Source: SZUA-584 sp964441275 (GTDB lineage Bacteria; Bacillota; Clostridia; Christensenellales; SZUA-584). Taken from it: 15,717 bases of DNA. The position numbers were made by a program, and so were the translations under genes. The stretch's first letter is position 1; every line of letters starts with the position of its first letter. The stretch spans positions 1 to 15,717 of the forward strand of contig CAYTUG010000028.1 of assembly GCA_964441275.1 (NCBI GenBank), in the 5' to 3' direction. Shown here piece after piece: positions 1-8,271 of the stretch. Under the pieces are notes generated by a model. It saw only the letters and a list, made by a program, of their open reading frames with translations, was not told the DNA's origin and searched no databases.

Positions 1-2
1 GT

Positions 3-965
3 GTAGTGCGTACATTGGTGGAAGTGATGCGTCCGTATCATGGCCGTGTGTACGACCCTTGCTGTGGCAGCGGCGGCATGTTTGTGCAGTCCGCAAAGTT
101 TATAGAAGCGCACCAGGGCAACCTGCAGAATATCTCAGTATACGGTCAGGAGAGCAACCCGACGACGTGGAAGATGTGCATGATGAACTTAGCCATTCGC
201 GGCATAGAGGCCAACCTTGGTCAGTATAACGCGGACACGTTCACCAACGATCAGCACAAGACGCTCAAAGCCGATTACGTGCTGGCCAACCCGCCGTTTA
301 ACATGGATTGGCCGCAGGCACAGGTGGCATCGGATGTGCGTTGGAAGTACGGTTTGCCGCCTTCTGCCAACGCAAACTATGCGTGGATGCAGCACATGAT
401 CCATCATCTCGCACCGGGTGGCAAGCTGGGGCTGGTGCTGGCAAACGGCTCGCTATCTTCCCAGACCAGCGGAGAAGGCAATATCCGAAAAGCCATTATC
501 GAAGACGATTTGGTGGAGTGCATCGTTGCCATGCCTTCGCAGCTTTTCTACACTACGCAGATTCCCGTTTGCCTGTGGTTTATCACGCGCGGCAAGCAGC
601 GCAGCGGCGAAACGCTGTTTATAGACGCACGGAATATGGGCACGATGGTAACGCGCAAGCTGAGAGAGCTGCCCGATGAGGACATCGGCAAGATAGCCGG
701 AACGGCGGAACGCTGGCAAAACGGCGAAGGCTATGAGGACGAAGCCGGTTTTTGCAAGGCGGCTACAACAGACGATATTAAAAAGAACGATTATATACTT
801 ACCCCCGGGCGCTATGTAGGCCTGCCAGAAGAGGAAGATGATGGAGAACCGTTCGAAGAAAAGATGGACAGGCTGACAGGCGAGCTTTCCGCACTGTTTG
901 CGGATGGCGACCGGCTGCAGCAGGAAGTTAAGAAGCAGCTTAGGGGGATTGGGTATGAACTCTAA
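3..965 (+). CDS. hsdM: Type I restriction-modification DNA methyltransferase subunit HsdM (C-terminal part, 5' end outside the window)
   Basis: This is the modification subunit of a type I R-M enzyme, which transfers a methyl group from S-adenosylmethionine to adenine N6 in a complex with HsdS. The AdoMet-binding motif I, DPCCGSGG, lies at about 54-77, and the catalytic motif IV, NPPF, at about 288-299. The C-terminal part has the family's typical ILTPGRYVG stretch, then an acidic segment and a coiled-coil tail that usually contacts HsdS. The frame is open to the left edge, so the GTG at position 6 is internal and not a start. Full-length HsdM proteins are about 500 residues, so roughly 180-200 N-terminal residues are missing here. 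Codon use is GC-rich, like hsdR and unlike the next gene. The stop codon overlaps the next gene by 11 bases, which suggests translational coupling. The family assignment is firm. Confidence 0.96.
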   Translation, partial: VVRTLVEVMRPYHGRVYDPCCGSGGMFVQSAKFIEAHQGNLQNISVYGQESNPTTWKMCMMNLAIRGIEANLGQYNADTFTNDQHKTLKADYVLANPPFNMDWPQAQVASDVRWKYGLPPSANANYAWMQHMIHHLAPGGKLGLVLANGSLSSQTSGEGNIRKAIIEDDLVECIVAMPSQLFYTTQIPVCLWFITRGKQRSGETLFIDARNMGTMVTRKLRELPDEDIGKIAGTAERWQNGEGYEDEAGFCKAATTDDIKKNDYILTPGRYVGLPEEEDDGEPFEEKMDRLTGELSALFADGDRLQQEVKKQLRGIGYEL

Positions 966-1800
966 ATGTAAAAATCAGAATGAGCTAATTAGCGAAATGG
1001 AGTATGAAAATAAGATAGTAGTTTTTATTGATATATTAGGTTTTAAAGAGCTTGTAAATAAAAGGAATATTGTGTCTATCTATAAACAACTGGAGAAACT
1101 GTATGAGGTTGATAGTTTAATCAGAAACGATAGTACTCTTAAAAATTTAAATGCTGAAGAATATAAGGAATCACTAAGGATAAATACTTTCTCGGACAGT
1201 GTAATAATATCATGTGGTGTTTTGCAAAGCGGTCTAATACTTCCGTTACTAATGGACTTTCAAATTGAGTTGCTAAAAGAAGGTGTTTATATTAGAGGAT
1301 GTATTTCTGAAGGAAGATTGCATCATAATGAGCAATTTTTGTTCGGTCCGTCGTTAATAGATGCATATCTAAAGGAATCAAACTTGGCGAATTATCCGCG
1401 AATTATTTTAAGCGACACTTACCAGCGTGTTGGTACGTATTTTTGTGAAGATTATGATGGCATTTATTTTATTGACTTTTGCAACAGAATGAAAGTACGA
1501 GATGAAAACGACTCAGCTTTTTGTTTAAATAAAACAATTGAACTAATATACAAAAACATAGAAAATGAACTAAACGATGAAGTTATAAAACGCAAGCCCA
1601 GAATAATCAGTAAATATGCATGGTTAAAAAAATTACTTAATGAGAATTTCTATTTTGATGGAAAAAGCTATAAATACTATTATCCGTCAAACTCTACCTA
1701 TAGCAGAGTAACAGACCATATAAAACTGAGGAACGCCTTTTTAACAGATCGTATGCATAATAAAAATGATTGGACGCGGGATATAGATGATAAGTCTTAA
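955..1800 (+). CDS. Protein with class III nucleotidyl cyclase-like motifs, inserted between hsdM and hsdS
   Basis: This is a 281-residue soluble protein with no signal peptide or membrane segment. The ATG at 955 is chosen because AGGGGG lies just upstream and because the longer reading from 898 would run far into hsdM. Seen: VVFIDILGFKEL (Asp26), INTFSDSVIIS (Asp81), then YIRGCISEG (about 112-120), FGPSLIDAYLKES (about 130-142) and YPRIILS (about 147-153). The order and spacing recall the class III adenylate/guanylate cyclase domain, whose two metal-binding aspartates sit in similar FxDIxGF and GD-type motifs. In my hand alignment the usual transition-state Asn/Arg pair in the VNxAxR helix is replaced. 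Cyclic nucleotide synthesis is therefore possible but not shown. The C-terminal 100 or so residues are not recognised. The gene overlaps hsdM by 11 and hsdS by 14 bases and is much more AT-rich than hsdM, suggesting later acquisition. A degenerate, non-catalytic cyclase fold is the main alternative. Confidence 0.8.
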   Translation: MNSKCKNQNELISEMEYENKIVVFIDILGFKELVNKRNIVSIYKQLEKLYEVDSLIRNDSTLKNLNAEEYKESLRINTFSDSVIISCGVLQSGLILPLLMDFQIELLKEGVYIRGCISEGRLHHNEQFLFGPSLIDAYLKESNLANYPRIILSDTYQRVGTYFCEDYDGIYFIDFCNRMKVRDENDSAFCLNKTIELIYKNIENELNDEVIKRKPRIISKYAWLKKLLNENFYFDGKSYKYYYPSNSTYSRVTDHIKLRNAFLTDRMHNKNDWTRDIDDKS

Positions 1801-2977
1801 AAAATATACGATTGCCGAAATAGTCAACATAATAAGTGGCGGAACACCAAAGACTTCTGTATCAGAATATTGGGGTGGGAACATCCCTTGGCTATCGGTT
1901 AAGGATTTTAACAATGGGCATAAACGTGTATATAGCTCTGAGAAAAGTATAACAAAGTTAGGACTTGAAAATAGTGCAACTTCGATACTTGATGTTAACG
2001 ATATTATTATATCTGCCCGCGGTACGGTTGGTGTTATTGCTCAAATCGGATGGCCTATGTCATTTAATCAATCCTGCTATGGTTTAAAAGCAAAAAAAGA
2101 CAAAGTTAACGAAAATTATTTGTATTATTTGTTAAAATGTGAAATTACACAGATTAAGCAGTCGACACATGGATCAGTTTTTGACACAATAACAAGGGAT
2201 ACATTTGATAAGCTATATGTTTCAGTGCCTCCTCTCCCCACCCAGCGTCGCATCGCCGCCATACTCTCCTCTCTTGACGACAAAATCGAAAACAACCGCA
2301 AGACCTGCGAAAAGCTGGAAGAGATCGCTCAGGCGCTGTTCAAGCGGTGGTTCGTGGACTTTGAGTTCCCGAACGAGGACAGGCTGCCGTACAAAAGCAG
2401 CGGCGGCAAGATGGTGTATTGCGGGGAGCTTGGGAAGGAGATCCCGAAGGGGTGGGGGGTAATTAAATTTGGTACAATAATTGATATTAGGAGCGGAGAA
2501 CGTCCAACAAACAAGAGTGAAAGAAAATCAGAAAAAACCATGATACCACTTGCGGGAGCAAGTAAAATCATGGGTTATACGGACAATTTTAATTTTGACG
2601 AACCGATTTTAGTTATCGGTAGGGTTGGTACGCATGGGATCATACAAAGGTTTTATTCAAGGGTTTGGGCATCAGATAATACACTTGTTATAAAATCGAA
2701 ACTATTTGAGTTTTGCAATAAAGTTTTAGGCTCAATTGATTATGCGGCACTAAATAAAGGTTCAACACAGCCGTTAATTACGCAAACTGATATAAAAAAT
2801 TATCAAGTAATTGGGCCTCCCAATTTTATGCTACAACAATTTGAAGATATAGCTAGTTCAATGTCACGCGTGATTAAGAATATGGAAGATGAAAGTGCCG
2901 CGATAAAACAAATCCGCGATGCGCTGCTTCCCAAGCTGATGTCGGGAGAGCTGGCGGTTGATGAAGGGGGGGTGTGA
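1787..2977 (+). CDS. hsdS: Type I restriction-modification specificity subunit HsdS
   Basis: This 396-residue subunit sets the DNA sequence recognised by the type I enzyme. It has the normal two-half layout: target-recognition domain 1 (about 1-147, with GGTPKTSVSEYWGG and IPWLSVKDF near its start), a central conserved region (about 148-224, including PTQRRIAAILSSLDDKIENN and ALFKRWFVDFEFP), target-recognition domain 2 (about 225-368), and a C-terminal conserved helix ending in ALLPKLMSGELAV. Length is normal for the family. Base composition switches sharply: both recognition domains are AT-rich, while the central (about 2228-2460) and C-terminal (about 2895-2977) conserved parts are GC-rich like hsdM. 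This is the pattern expected when recognition domains are exchanged by recombination in the conserved segments. The ATG at 1787 lies inside the end of the cyclase-like gene, so translation is probably coupled. Confidence 0.96.
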   Translation: MISLKKYTIAEIVNIISGGTPKTSVSEYWGGNIPWLSVKDFNNGHKRVYSSEKSITKLGLENSATSILDVNDIIISARGTVGVIAQIGWPMSFNQSCYGLKAKKDKVNENYLYYLLKCEITQIKQSTHGSVFDTITRDTFDKLYVSVPPLPTQRRIAAILSSLDDKIENNRKTCEKLEEIAQALFKRWFVDFEFPNEDRLPYKSSGGKMVYCGELGKEIPKGWGVIKFGTIIDIRSGERPTNKSERKSEKTMIPLAGASKIMGYTDNFNFDEPILVIGRVGTHGIIQRFYSRVWASDNTLVIKSKLFEFCNKVLGSIDYAALNKGSTQPLITQTDIKNYQVIGPPNFMLQQFEDIASSMSRVIKNMEDESAAIKQIRDALLPKLMSGELAVDEGGV

Positions 2978-2980
2978 AGT

Positions 2981-3265
2981 TTGGAAAAGTGGGAAGCCAA
3001 TCTGCGAAGGGTTGATCGGATTATATGTCGCTGGATGTGTGGCAAAGGTATGACAGAGACCAATCCTCCGAAATGCGCAGGTATTTTGGAGCAAGAGAAA
3101 TTATATTCGCCAACTGACAGACCGGGACGCCCTTTAAGGGATGATTTAAGGGCGGCAAGAAGCGCAAACGGCGTTAGAAATAACGAGCGGTTTATCTATA
3201 ATACTGAACATCTGAAGTTTAAACAAGAAGCAAAATCTAAGGCTTGGCGAATTTATCTGAAGTGA
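2981..3265 (+). CDS. Small hypothetical protein between hsdS and the AIPR gene
   Basis: This possible 94-residue protein starts at TTG 2981, three bases after the hsdS stop and downstream of a G-rich stretch (AAGGGGGGG, about 2964-2972) that could serve as a ribosome binding site. An ATG at 3050 would give a shorter product with a weaker site. The product is basic and hydrophilic, with no signal peptide, membrane segment or motif I recognise; features include two cysteines near CRWMCGKGM, a PTDRPGRPLRDD stretch and a Lys-rich C-terminus. Codon use is reasonable for a real gene and closer to the R-M backbone than to the AT-rich insertions. It may be an intact small gene or a remnant of something larger. 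Function unknown. Confidence 0.45.
   Translation: MEKWEANLRRVDRIICRWMCGKGMTETNPPKCAGILEQEKLYSPTDRPGRPLRDDLRAARSANGVRNNERFIYNTEHLKFKQEAKSKAWRIYLK
3128..3154. repeat. Short inverted repeat (hairpin) inside the small hypothetical ORF
   Basis: CGCCCTT at 3128-3134 pairs with AAGGGCG at 3148-3154, giving a 7-bp stem. Two further A-T pairs are possible inside after one mismatch. No T-run follows, so it is not a classical intrinsic terminator. It may be a chance structure in coding DNA. Confidence 0.35.
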
Positions 3266-3300
3266 GAGCTATCGACTAATGAATAGCAGGAGGTACTATT

Positions 3301-5055
3301 ATGAGCAATGGTTTTAATATTCAGAATTATACAATGATTGAGGCACACGTCTGTAAAATTTTCAAGGCAAAAAAACATAAATACAAGTCATTTTCTTTTT
3401 CATGGTTATTATTAAGCACACTATTTTTCATGGACGATGCAGAAATCAATGAATCAATTACTGATACTGCATACGTTGGCAATCACGTAGGATTTGACAG
3501 GGGTATAGATGCAATAGTTATAAATGAAGACAATGATAATAGAGAAATCCATTTTTTTAATATAAAATATGCAGAAACAAGCGAAAAAAGCAAAAATAAT
3601 AACTACCCTTCAAATGAAATTGATAAAATAAGCAGCGCTATTGAAGATTTATTCCGATTAAACAATGAAGGATTTAAAAATTGTAATCCTGTCCTAAAGG
3701 ATAAAGTTAATGAAGTCATTAGAATAATTCAAGGCGATCCTAGTGAGTACCAATGTTTTGTACACTTTAGTTCAAATCATTTTAAAGGATTGGTAGATGA
3801 TGAATATAAACGAGTAAATAGTAGACTATCTCTGTTTAGAAATTTAAAAATCATTCAAGATAGTTTAGATTCTATTTCAGCAGCAATATTAGGAAAAACA
3901 AGAGTTGTCGTTGACGGCAAAATACAGTATTCCCAAAACGATGGATTTATTAGAACCGATGGTAACTCAAGAGCATTAATCTTCACTATCAACGCAGTAA
4001 ATTTACTTGGTATCGTAGCTGATTCTGAAGAAATCAGAAACAATCCAAATTTCGACGATTTAAACTTATTAAAAGAAACAGGTATTATTGAAGATGCTTT
4101 TGATATGAATATAAGAAAATACCAAAAAAAACGTAATCGTATTAATATAAACATAAAGCAAACAGCATTATCTGATGAAAGGCAAAAAATATTTTATTAC
4201 AATAATGGAGTCACAATTATATGTAATAAATTCATATACGGCGACACACAAAATACGGTGCTCACTATTGAAAATCTACAAATCGTAAATGGTTGTCAAA
4301 CAGTTCATTCATTATTTGATTCATTAAAAGCTGATCCAGATAAATTAAAAAACGTGGATGTATTATGTAGATTATATGAGATTAATAATCAAGTCACATA
4401 TGCCAAAATTGCAGAATACACAAATAGTCAGACTCCTGTAACAGGAAGAGATTTGCGAAGCAATGACGAGGTCCAAAGAAAACTTGAGTCAGAATTCAAC
4501 GCTCTTGGATATATATATGAAAGAAAGTTTATTCAACATAGCCCTACAGATGATTTGTCTAGAGTTATTGATAGTGAAAAGGCAGGACAAATGCTTATGG
4601 CATATAATAATGGAATGCCTGCTGAAGCAAAAAACAGAAAATCGTTAGTATTTGGAAAAGAATATGAAAATATATTTACAGATTCTTTAACAGCATCAAC
4701 CTTACTTGACATAACGAAGATATTCAAAAAAATTGAAAATAAAAAAACACTAATAGAAAACAAAATGAAAAAAGATGACAACCTTTATGAAAAAAAACAA
4801 TTTATAATATATGCAAGTTATTACATACTGTATACATTATCGATCATAAAAAGTCAATATAAATTATCAACTTCAGATTTATTAAATAATTTCAATTATT
4901 ATTATAAAAAAGCAATAAGTGCAATCCAGAAATATGTTAACTCACAAAAAATAAAATTAGGAGAACGCTATTCTGCGTCTTATATATTTAAGAATCAAGA
5001 TTTAAAGAGATTTATTATTAATTGCGAAAACTCACTTTTCAAGGTAAAAAGCTAA
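3301..5055 (+). CDS. AIPR-family protein (abortive infection phage resistance type)
   Basis: This 584-residue protein resembles the AIPR family, which is named for abortive infection of phage-infected cells and is often found next to R-M genes. Seen: FYYNNGVTIICNKF (about 297-310), ENLQIVNGCQTVHSLFD (about 324-340), a YTNSQTPVTGRDLRSND segment (about 373-389), and an ERKF stretch beyond it, all in the expected order. The N-terminal part carries GFDRGIDAIVI (Asp66, Asp70) followed by IHFFNIKYAE (Asn87-Ile-Lys89). This looks like a restriction-endonuclease fold in which the usual Glu or Gln before the catalytic Lys is Asn. Nuclease activity is inference. The start has a strong AGGAGGT site about six bases upstream. 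The gene is very AT-rich and sits between hsdS and hsdR, with a 35-base gap before it and 28 bases after it. It is most likely cotranscribed with the R-M genes as an acquired accessory defence gene. Confidence 0.87.
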   Translation: MSNGFNIQNYTMIEAHVCKIFKAKKHKYKSFSFSWLLLSTLFFMDDAEINESITDTAYVGNHVGFDRGIDAIVINEDNDNREIHFFNIKYAETSEKSKNNNYPSNEIDKISSAIEDLFRLNNEGFKNCNPVLKDKVNEVIRIIQGDPSEYQCFVHFSSNHFKGLVDDEYKRVNSRLSLFRNLKIIQDSLDSISAAILGKTRVVVDGKIQYSQNDGFIRTDGNSRALIFTINAVNLLGIVADSEEIRNNPNFDDLNLLKETGIIEDAFDMNIRKYQKKRNRININIKQTALSDERQKIFYYNNGVTIICNKFIYGDTQNTVLTIENLQIVNGCQTVHSLFDSLKADPDKLKNVDVLCRLYEINNQVTYAKIAEYTNSQTPVTGRDLRSNDEVQRKLESEFNALGYIYERKFIQHSPTDDLSRVIDSEKAGQMLMAYNNGMPAEAKNRKSLVFGKEYENIFTDSLTASTLLDITKIFKKIENKKTLIENKMKKDDNLYEKKQFIIYASYYILYTLSIIKSQYKLSTSDLLNNFNYYYKKAISAIQKYVNSQKIKLGERYSASYIFKNQDLKRFIINCENSLFKVKS

Positions 5056-5083
5056 AAATTCAATTTACAAAGGAAGGTTGCCT

Positions 5084-8000
5084 ATGCCAATACATTTCAC
5101 CGAAGCATCATACGAAAACGCTATCATCGAGCTGCTGCGTGACGAGCTCGAGTATGATTATGTCTTCGGGCCGGATATTGCGCGCGATTATACCAAGGTG
5201 GTGCTGGAGGATATATTGCGCGAACGCATAAAGCTTATCAACCCACAGGCTGCGCCCGCCGCGGTGGATGAAGCGCTGCGCAAGGTGATGGTTGCGCAGT
5301 CGCCCAATCTTATCGAAAACAACAAGACGTTTCATGAATACTTGACCGCGGGCGTGGAGGTCAATTACTATTCTGGCGGTCCAAAAAGCACGCACCTATG
5401 GCTGGTGGATTATGAACATACCGATAGAAATCACTTCCTTATATGCAACCAGTTCACCGTGGAAGATGTGGCCGTCAAGCGCCCTGACATCGTGGTGTTT
5501 GTCAATGGACTGCCACTGGTGGTGATGGAACTCAAAAGCTGCTCGCGGGAGGAAACGGACGCGTCCGAAGCTTATCTTCAGATACGCAATTATCAAAAGG
5601 CGATTCCGTCGCTGTTCACATACAACGCTTTTTGCGTAATATCAGACATGGTCGATACCAAAGCGGGCACGCTCACAGCCGATGAAGACCGATATATGCG
5701 CTGGAAATCGGTGGATGGCAGCAATGAGGATGTGCGCGCAGCTTCGTTTGAAACGCTGTTCCACGGCATGTTTGATAAGCAACGGCTACTTAAGCTGCTG
5801 CGCCACTATATACTGTTTCTTGGCAAAAAAGACGACGAACCCATTAAAATATTAGCGGCGTATCACCAGTTTTTCGCTGTTAATAAAGCCGTTGAATCCA
5901 CCAAAACCGCCGTTAAAACCAACGGCAAAGCCGGTGTATTCTGGCATACGCAGGGCAGCGGCAAATCGCTTTCTATGGTGTTCTATACCGCAATGCTGAG
6001 CCAGCCGCTTGCCAACCCGACGGTTGTGGTGATCACCGACAGGAACGATCTTGACGATCAGCTTTTTGGTACCTTCTCTATGGCTGCGGCACATCTGCGG
6101 CAGGTTCCCGTTCAGGCCGAAAGTCGCTCTGGTCTGAAAAGCCTGCTCGACAAGCGCAGGGCAGGAGGCATCATATTCACCACCATGCAGAAGTTTGAAG
6201 AGGGCACCGATATGCTCTCGGACAGGCACAACATCATACTGATTGCCGACGAGGCGCACCGCAGCCAATACGGCATCAAAGCTAAGGTTGACAGAGAAAC
6301 GGGGCGCATACGTTACGGCATGGCAAAATATGTGCGCGAGGCGCTGCCAAACGCGTCATTCATCGGCTTTACGGGAACGCCAATCGATTCTGTTGACCGC
6401 TCCACACAGGAAATATTCGGCGATTATATCGACATATATGATATGACGCAGGCCGTAGAGGACGAGGCGACAAAGCCCATATTCTATGAAAGCCGTGTGA
6501 TGAGATTAAAGCTTGATCAAAGCATACTCGATAGGATCGATGCGGAATACGAAGATATGGCCGTAAATGCAGAGCCGCATCATATCGCACGTTCCAAAAA
6601 AGAGCTCGGCCAGATGGACGCCATTCTCGGCGCTGACGATACCATTGGTGAGCTATGCAAAGATATCATCACGCACTATGAGGACAGAAAACACATCGTC
6701 GCGGGCAAAGCGATGATTGTAGCATATTCGCGGTCAATCGCCATGAAGGTACATAAAAAGCTGCTATCCCTTCGGCCTGATTGGAAGAAGAAGCTTGCCA
6801 TCGTGATGACGCGAAACAACAAAGACCCGCAGAAATGGTTTGATATTATCGGCGGTAAAAAAGAGCGCGACGAGCTTGGCAAGCGTTTCAAAAAGCCTAA
6901 CGATCCGCTCAAAATATGCATCGTTGTGGACATGTGGCTGACCGGCTTTGATGTGCCGTGCCTTAACACCATGTACGTATACAAGCCCATGCAGGGGCAC
7001 ACGCTGATGCAGGCCATAGCGCGTGTCAACCGCGTTTACGGCGATAAAGAAGGCGGGCTTATTGTGGACTATGTCGGTATCGCAAGCGCACTCAAACAGG
7101 CGATGAAAGATTACACCGACAGAGATAGAACGAAATTCAGCGAGAATGACATAAGCAAAAGCGCAATGCCAAAATTTCAGGAGAAGTTGGAAATATGCCG
7201 CGATCTAATGCATGGTTTAGATTACGGTCCATTTTTCGGTCAAAGCGATTTAACACGGGCACGTGTCATTGCGGACGGTATCGACTTCATCTTGGCTGAA
7301 GAGCAGAAGAAAAAGGATTATCTCAGAGAAGCGTTAGCGCTCCAAAAAGCAGAAACGCTTTGCAGAAGTTTATTGTCCGAAGATATTCGCATGGAAACAG
7401 CGTATTTTGAAGCAGTGCGAAGCGGTGTGTCCAAAATGACAAGCACAGGCAAGCTGAGTGTAAAGGAAATCAACGAGCGGATCAGCGAATTGCTCAAAGC
7501 CAGTATTCAAAGCGAAGGCATTGTCCAGTTGTTCGCAGATGCTCCTGAGTTTTCAATATTTGACCCGCTGTATCTACGCAGCATACAAAATATGCAGCAG
7601 AAAAACCTTGCCGCAGAGCTGCTAAGGCGGTTGCTGTCCGATGAAATCAAAGCGTATACGCGTACGAATCTTGTCAAGTCCGAACTGTTTTCTCAGAAGA
7701 TGGACAAGCTGATGAAAGCATTCAATAACGGCCTTATCACCAATGCTGAGGTGATAGAGGAGCTCATCAAGCTGGCGGAAGAAATGCGCAAGGCCAAAGA
7801 AGAAGGCAATAGCCTCGGCCTTAGCGCCGAAGAGCTCGCTTTTTATGATGCTATCTCCAAACCGCAAAATATACGCGATTTTTATACCAACGATCAGCTT
7901 ATTGAGATGACACACGAGCTCACCGAGATGCTGCGAAAAAACCGCACAATAGACTGGCAGTTAAAAGATCAAGCGCGGGCACGCATGCGCGTGATGATAA

Positions 8001-8095
8001 AGCGGTTACTCAAGAAGTATGAGTATCCGCCGGAGGAAGAACAGGCGGCATTGGATATGGTGCTAAGGCAGGCGGAAAGCATGGATGGGGTATAG
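5084..8095 (+). CDS. hsdR: Type I restriction enzyme endonuclease/translocase subunit HsdR
   Basis: This 1003-residue subunit pumps DNA using ATP and cuts it when the HsdM-HsdS complex meets an unmethylated site. The N-terminal nuclease has RPDIVVFVNG (Asp135) and VMELKS (Glu149, Lys151), a complete PD-(D/E)xK site. The helicase core follows: Walker A HTQGSGKS (Lys294), DEAH (389-392), FTGTP (about 429-433), VVDMWLTGFDVP (about 615-627) and QAIARVNR (643-650). The C-terminal 300 or so residues are helical and charged, as expected for the part that binds the methyltransferase. Length agrees with EcoR124-type HsdR (about 1000 residues). ATG 5084 is preferred over the upstream TTG 5078 because AGGAAGG at 5071-5077 is correctly spaced from the ATG and would overlap the TTG. 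All catalytic motifs look intact, so the restriction activity appears functional. GC-rich composition matches hsdM and contrasts with the AIPR gene just upstream. Confidence 0.97.
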   Translation: MPIHFTEASYENAIIELLRDELEYDYVFGPDIARDYTKVVLEDILRERIKLINPQAAPAAVDEALRKVMVAQSPNLIENNKTFHEYLTAGVEVNYYSGGPKSTHLWLVDYEHTDRNHFLICNQFTVEDVAVKRPDIVVFVNGLPLVVMELKSCSREETDASEAYLQIRNYQKAIPSLFTYNAFCVISDMVDTKAGTLTADEDRYMRWKSVDGSNEDVRAASFETLFHGMFDKQRLLKLLRHYILFLGKKDDEPIKILAAYHQFFAVNKAVESTKTAVKTNGKAGVFWHTQGSGKSLSMVFYTAMLSQPLANPTVVVITDRNDLDDQLFGTFSMAAAHLRQVPVQAESRSGLKSLLDKRRAGGIIFTTMQKFEEGTDMLSDRHNIILIADEAHRSQYGIKAKVDRETGRIRYGMAKYVREALPNASFIGFTGTPIDSVDRSTQEIFGDYIDIYDMTQAVEDEATKPIFYESRVMRLKLDQSILDRIDAEYEDMAVNAEPHHIARSKKELGQMDAILGADDTIGELCKDIITHYEDRKHIVAGKAMIVAYSRSIAMKVHKKLLSLRPDWKKKLAIVMTRNNKDPQKWFDIIGGKKERDELGKRFKKPNDPLKICIVVDMWLTGFDVPCLNTMYVYKPMQGHTLMQAIARVNRVYGDKEGGLIVDYVGIASALKQAMKDYTDRDRTKFSENDISKSAMPKFQEKLEICRDLMHGLDYGPFFGQSDLTRARVIADGIDFILAEEQKKKDYLREALALQKAETLCRSLLSEDIRMETAYFEAVRSGVSKMTSTGKLSVKEINERISELLKASIQSEGIVQLFADAPEFSIFDPLYLRSIQNMQQKNLAAELLRRLLSDEIKAYTRTNLVKSELFSQKMDKLMKAFNNGLITNAEVIEELIKLAEEMRKAKEEGNSLGLSAEELAFYDAISKPQNIRDFYTNDQLIEMTHELTEMLRKNRTIDWQLKDQARARMRVMIKRLLKKYEYPPEEEQAALDMVLRQAESMDGV

Positions 8096-8271
8096 TTAAA
8101 AAGCTTAGCATGTCTGTGTTGTTACCATGAGCATTTCGGTCGGATTACTCAATGGACGAGAAATATGAGAAGATATTTGACAAGTGCGAAAAAGGCTGAG
8201 CAGCTGGCAGATGTACATTGTCTGAACCTTAACTAAATCAATAAATAAGATTATAAAACGTATTAAAATCA

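Noticed and set aside
898..954. Longer start for the cyclase-like gene from 898
   Set aside because: It would overlap hsdM by 68 bases and add 19 residues that read as an off-frame shadow of the hsdM end. ATG 955 has a good ribosome binding site.
5078..5083. TTG start for HsdR at 5078
   Set aside because: It falls immediately at the AGGAAGG site, which is correctly spaced for ATG 5084 instead.
8165..8236. A 23-codon open stretch after hsdR
   Set aside because: Short, no clear ribosome binding site and no recognisable sequence; nearby frames are equally plausible, so it is probably chance.
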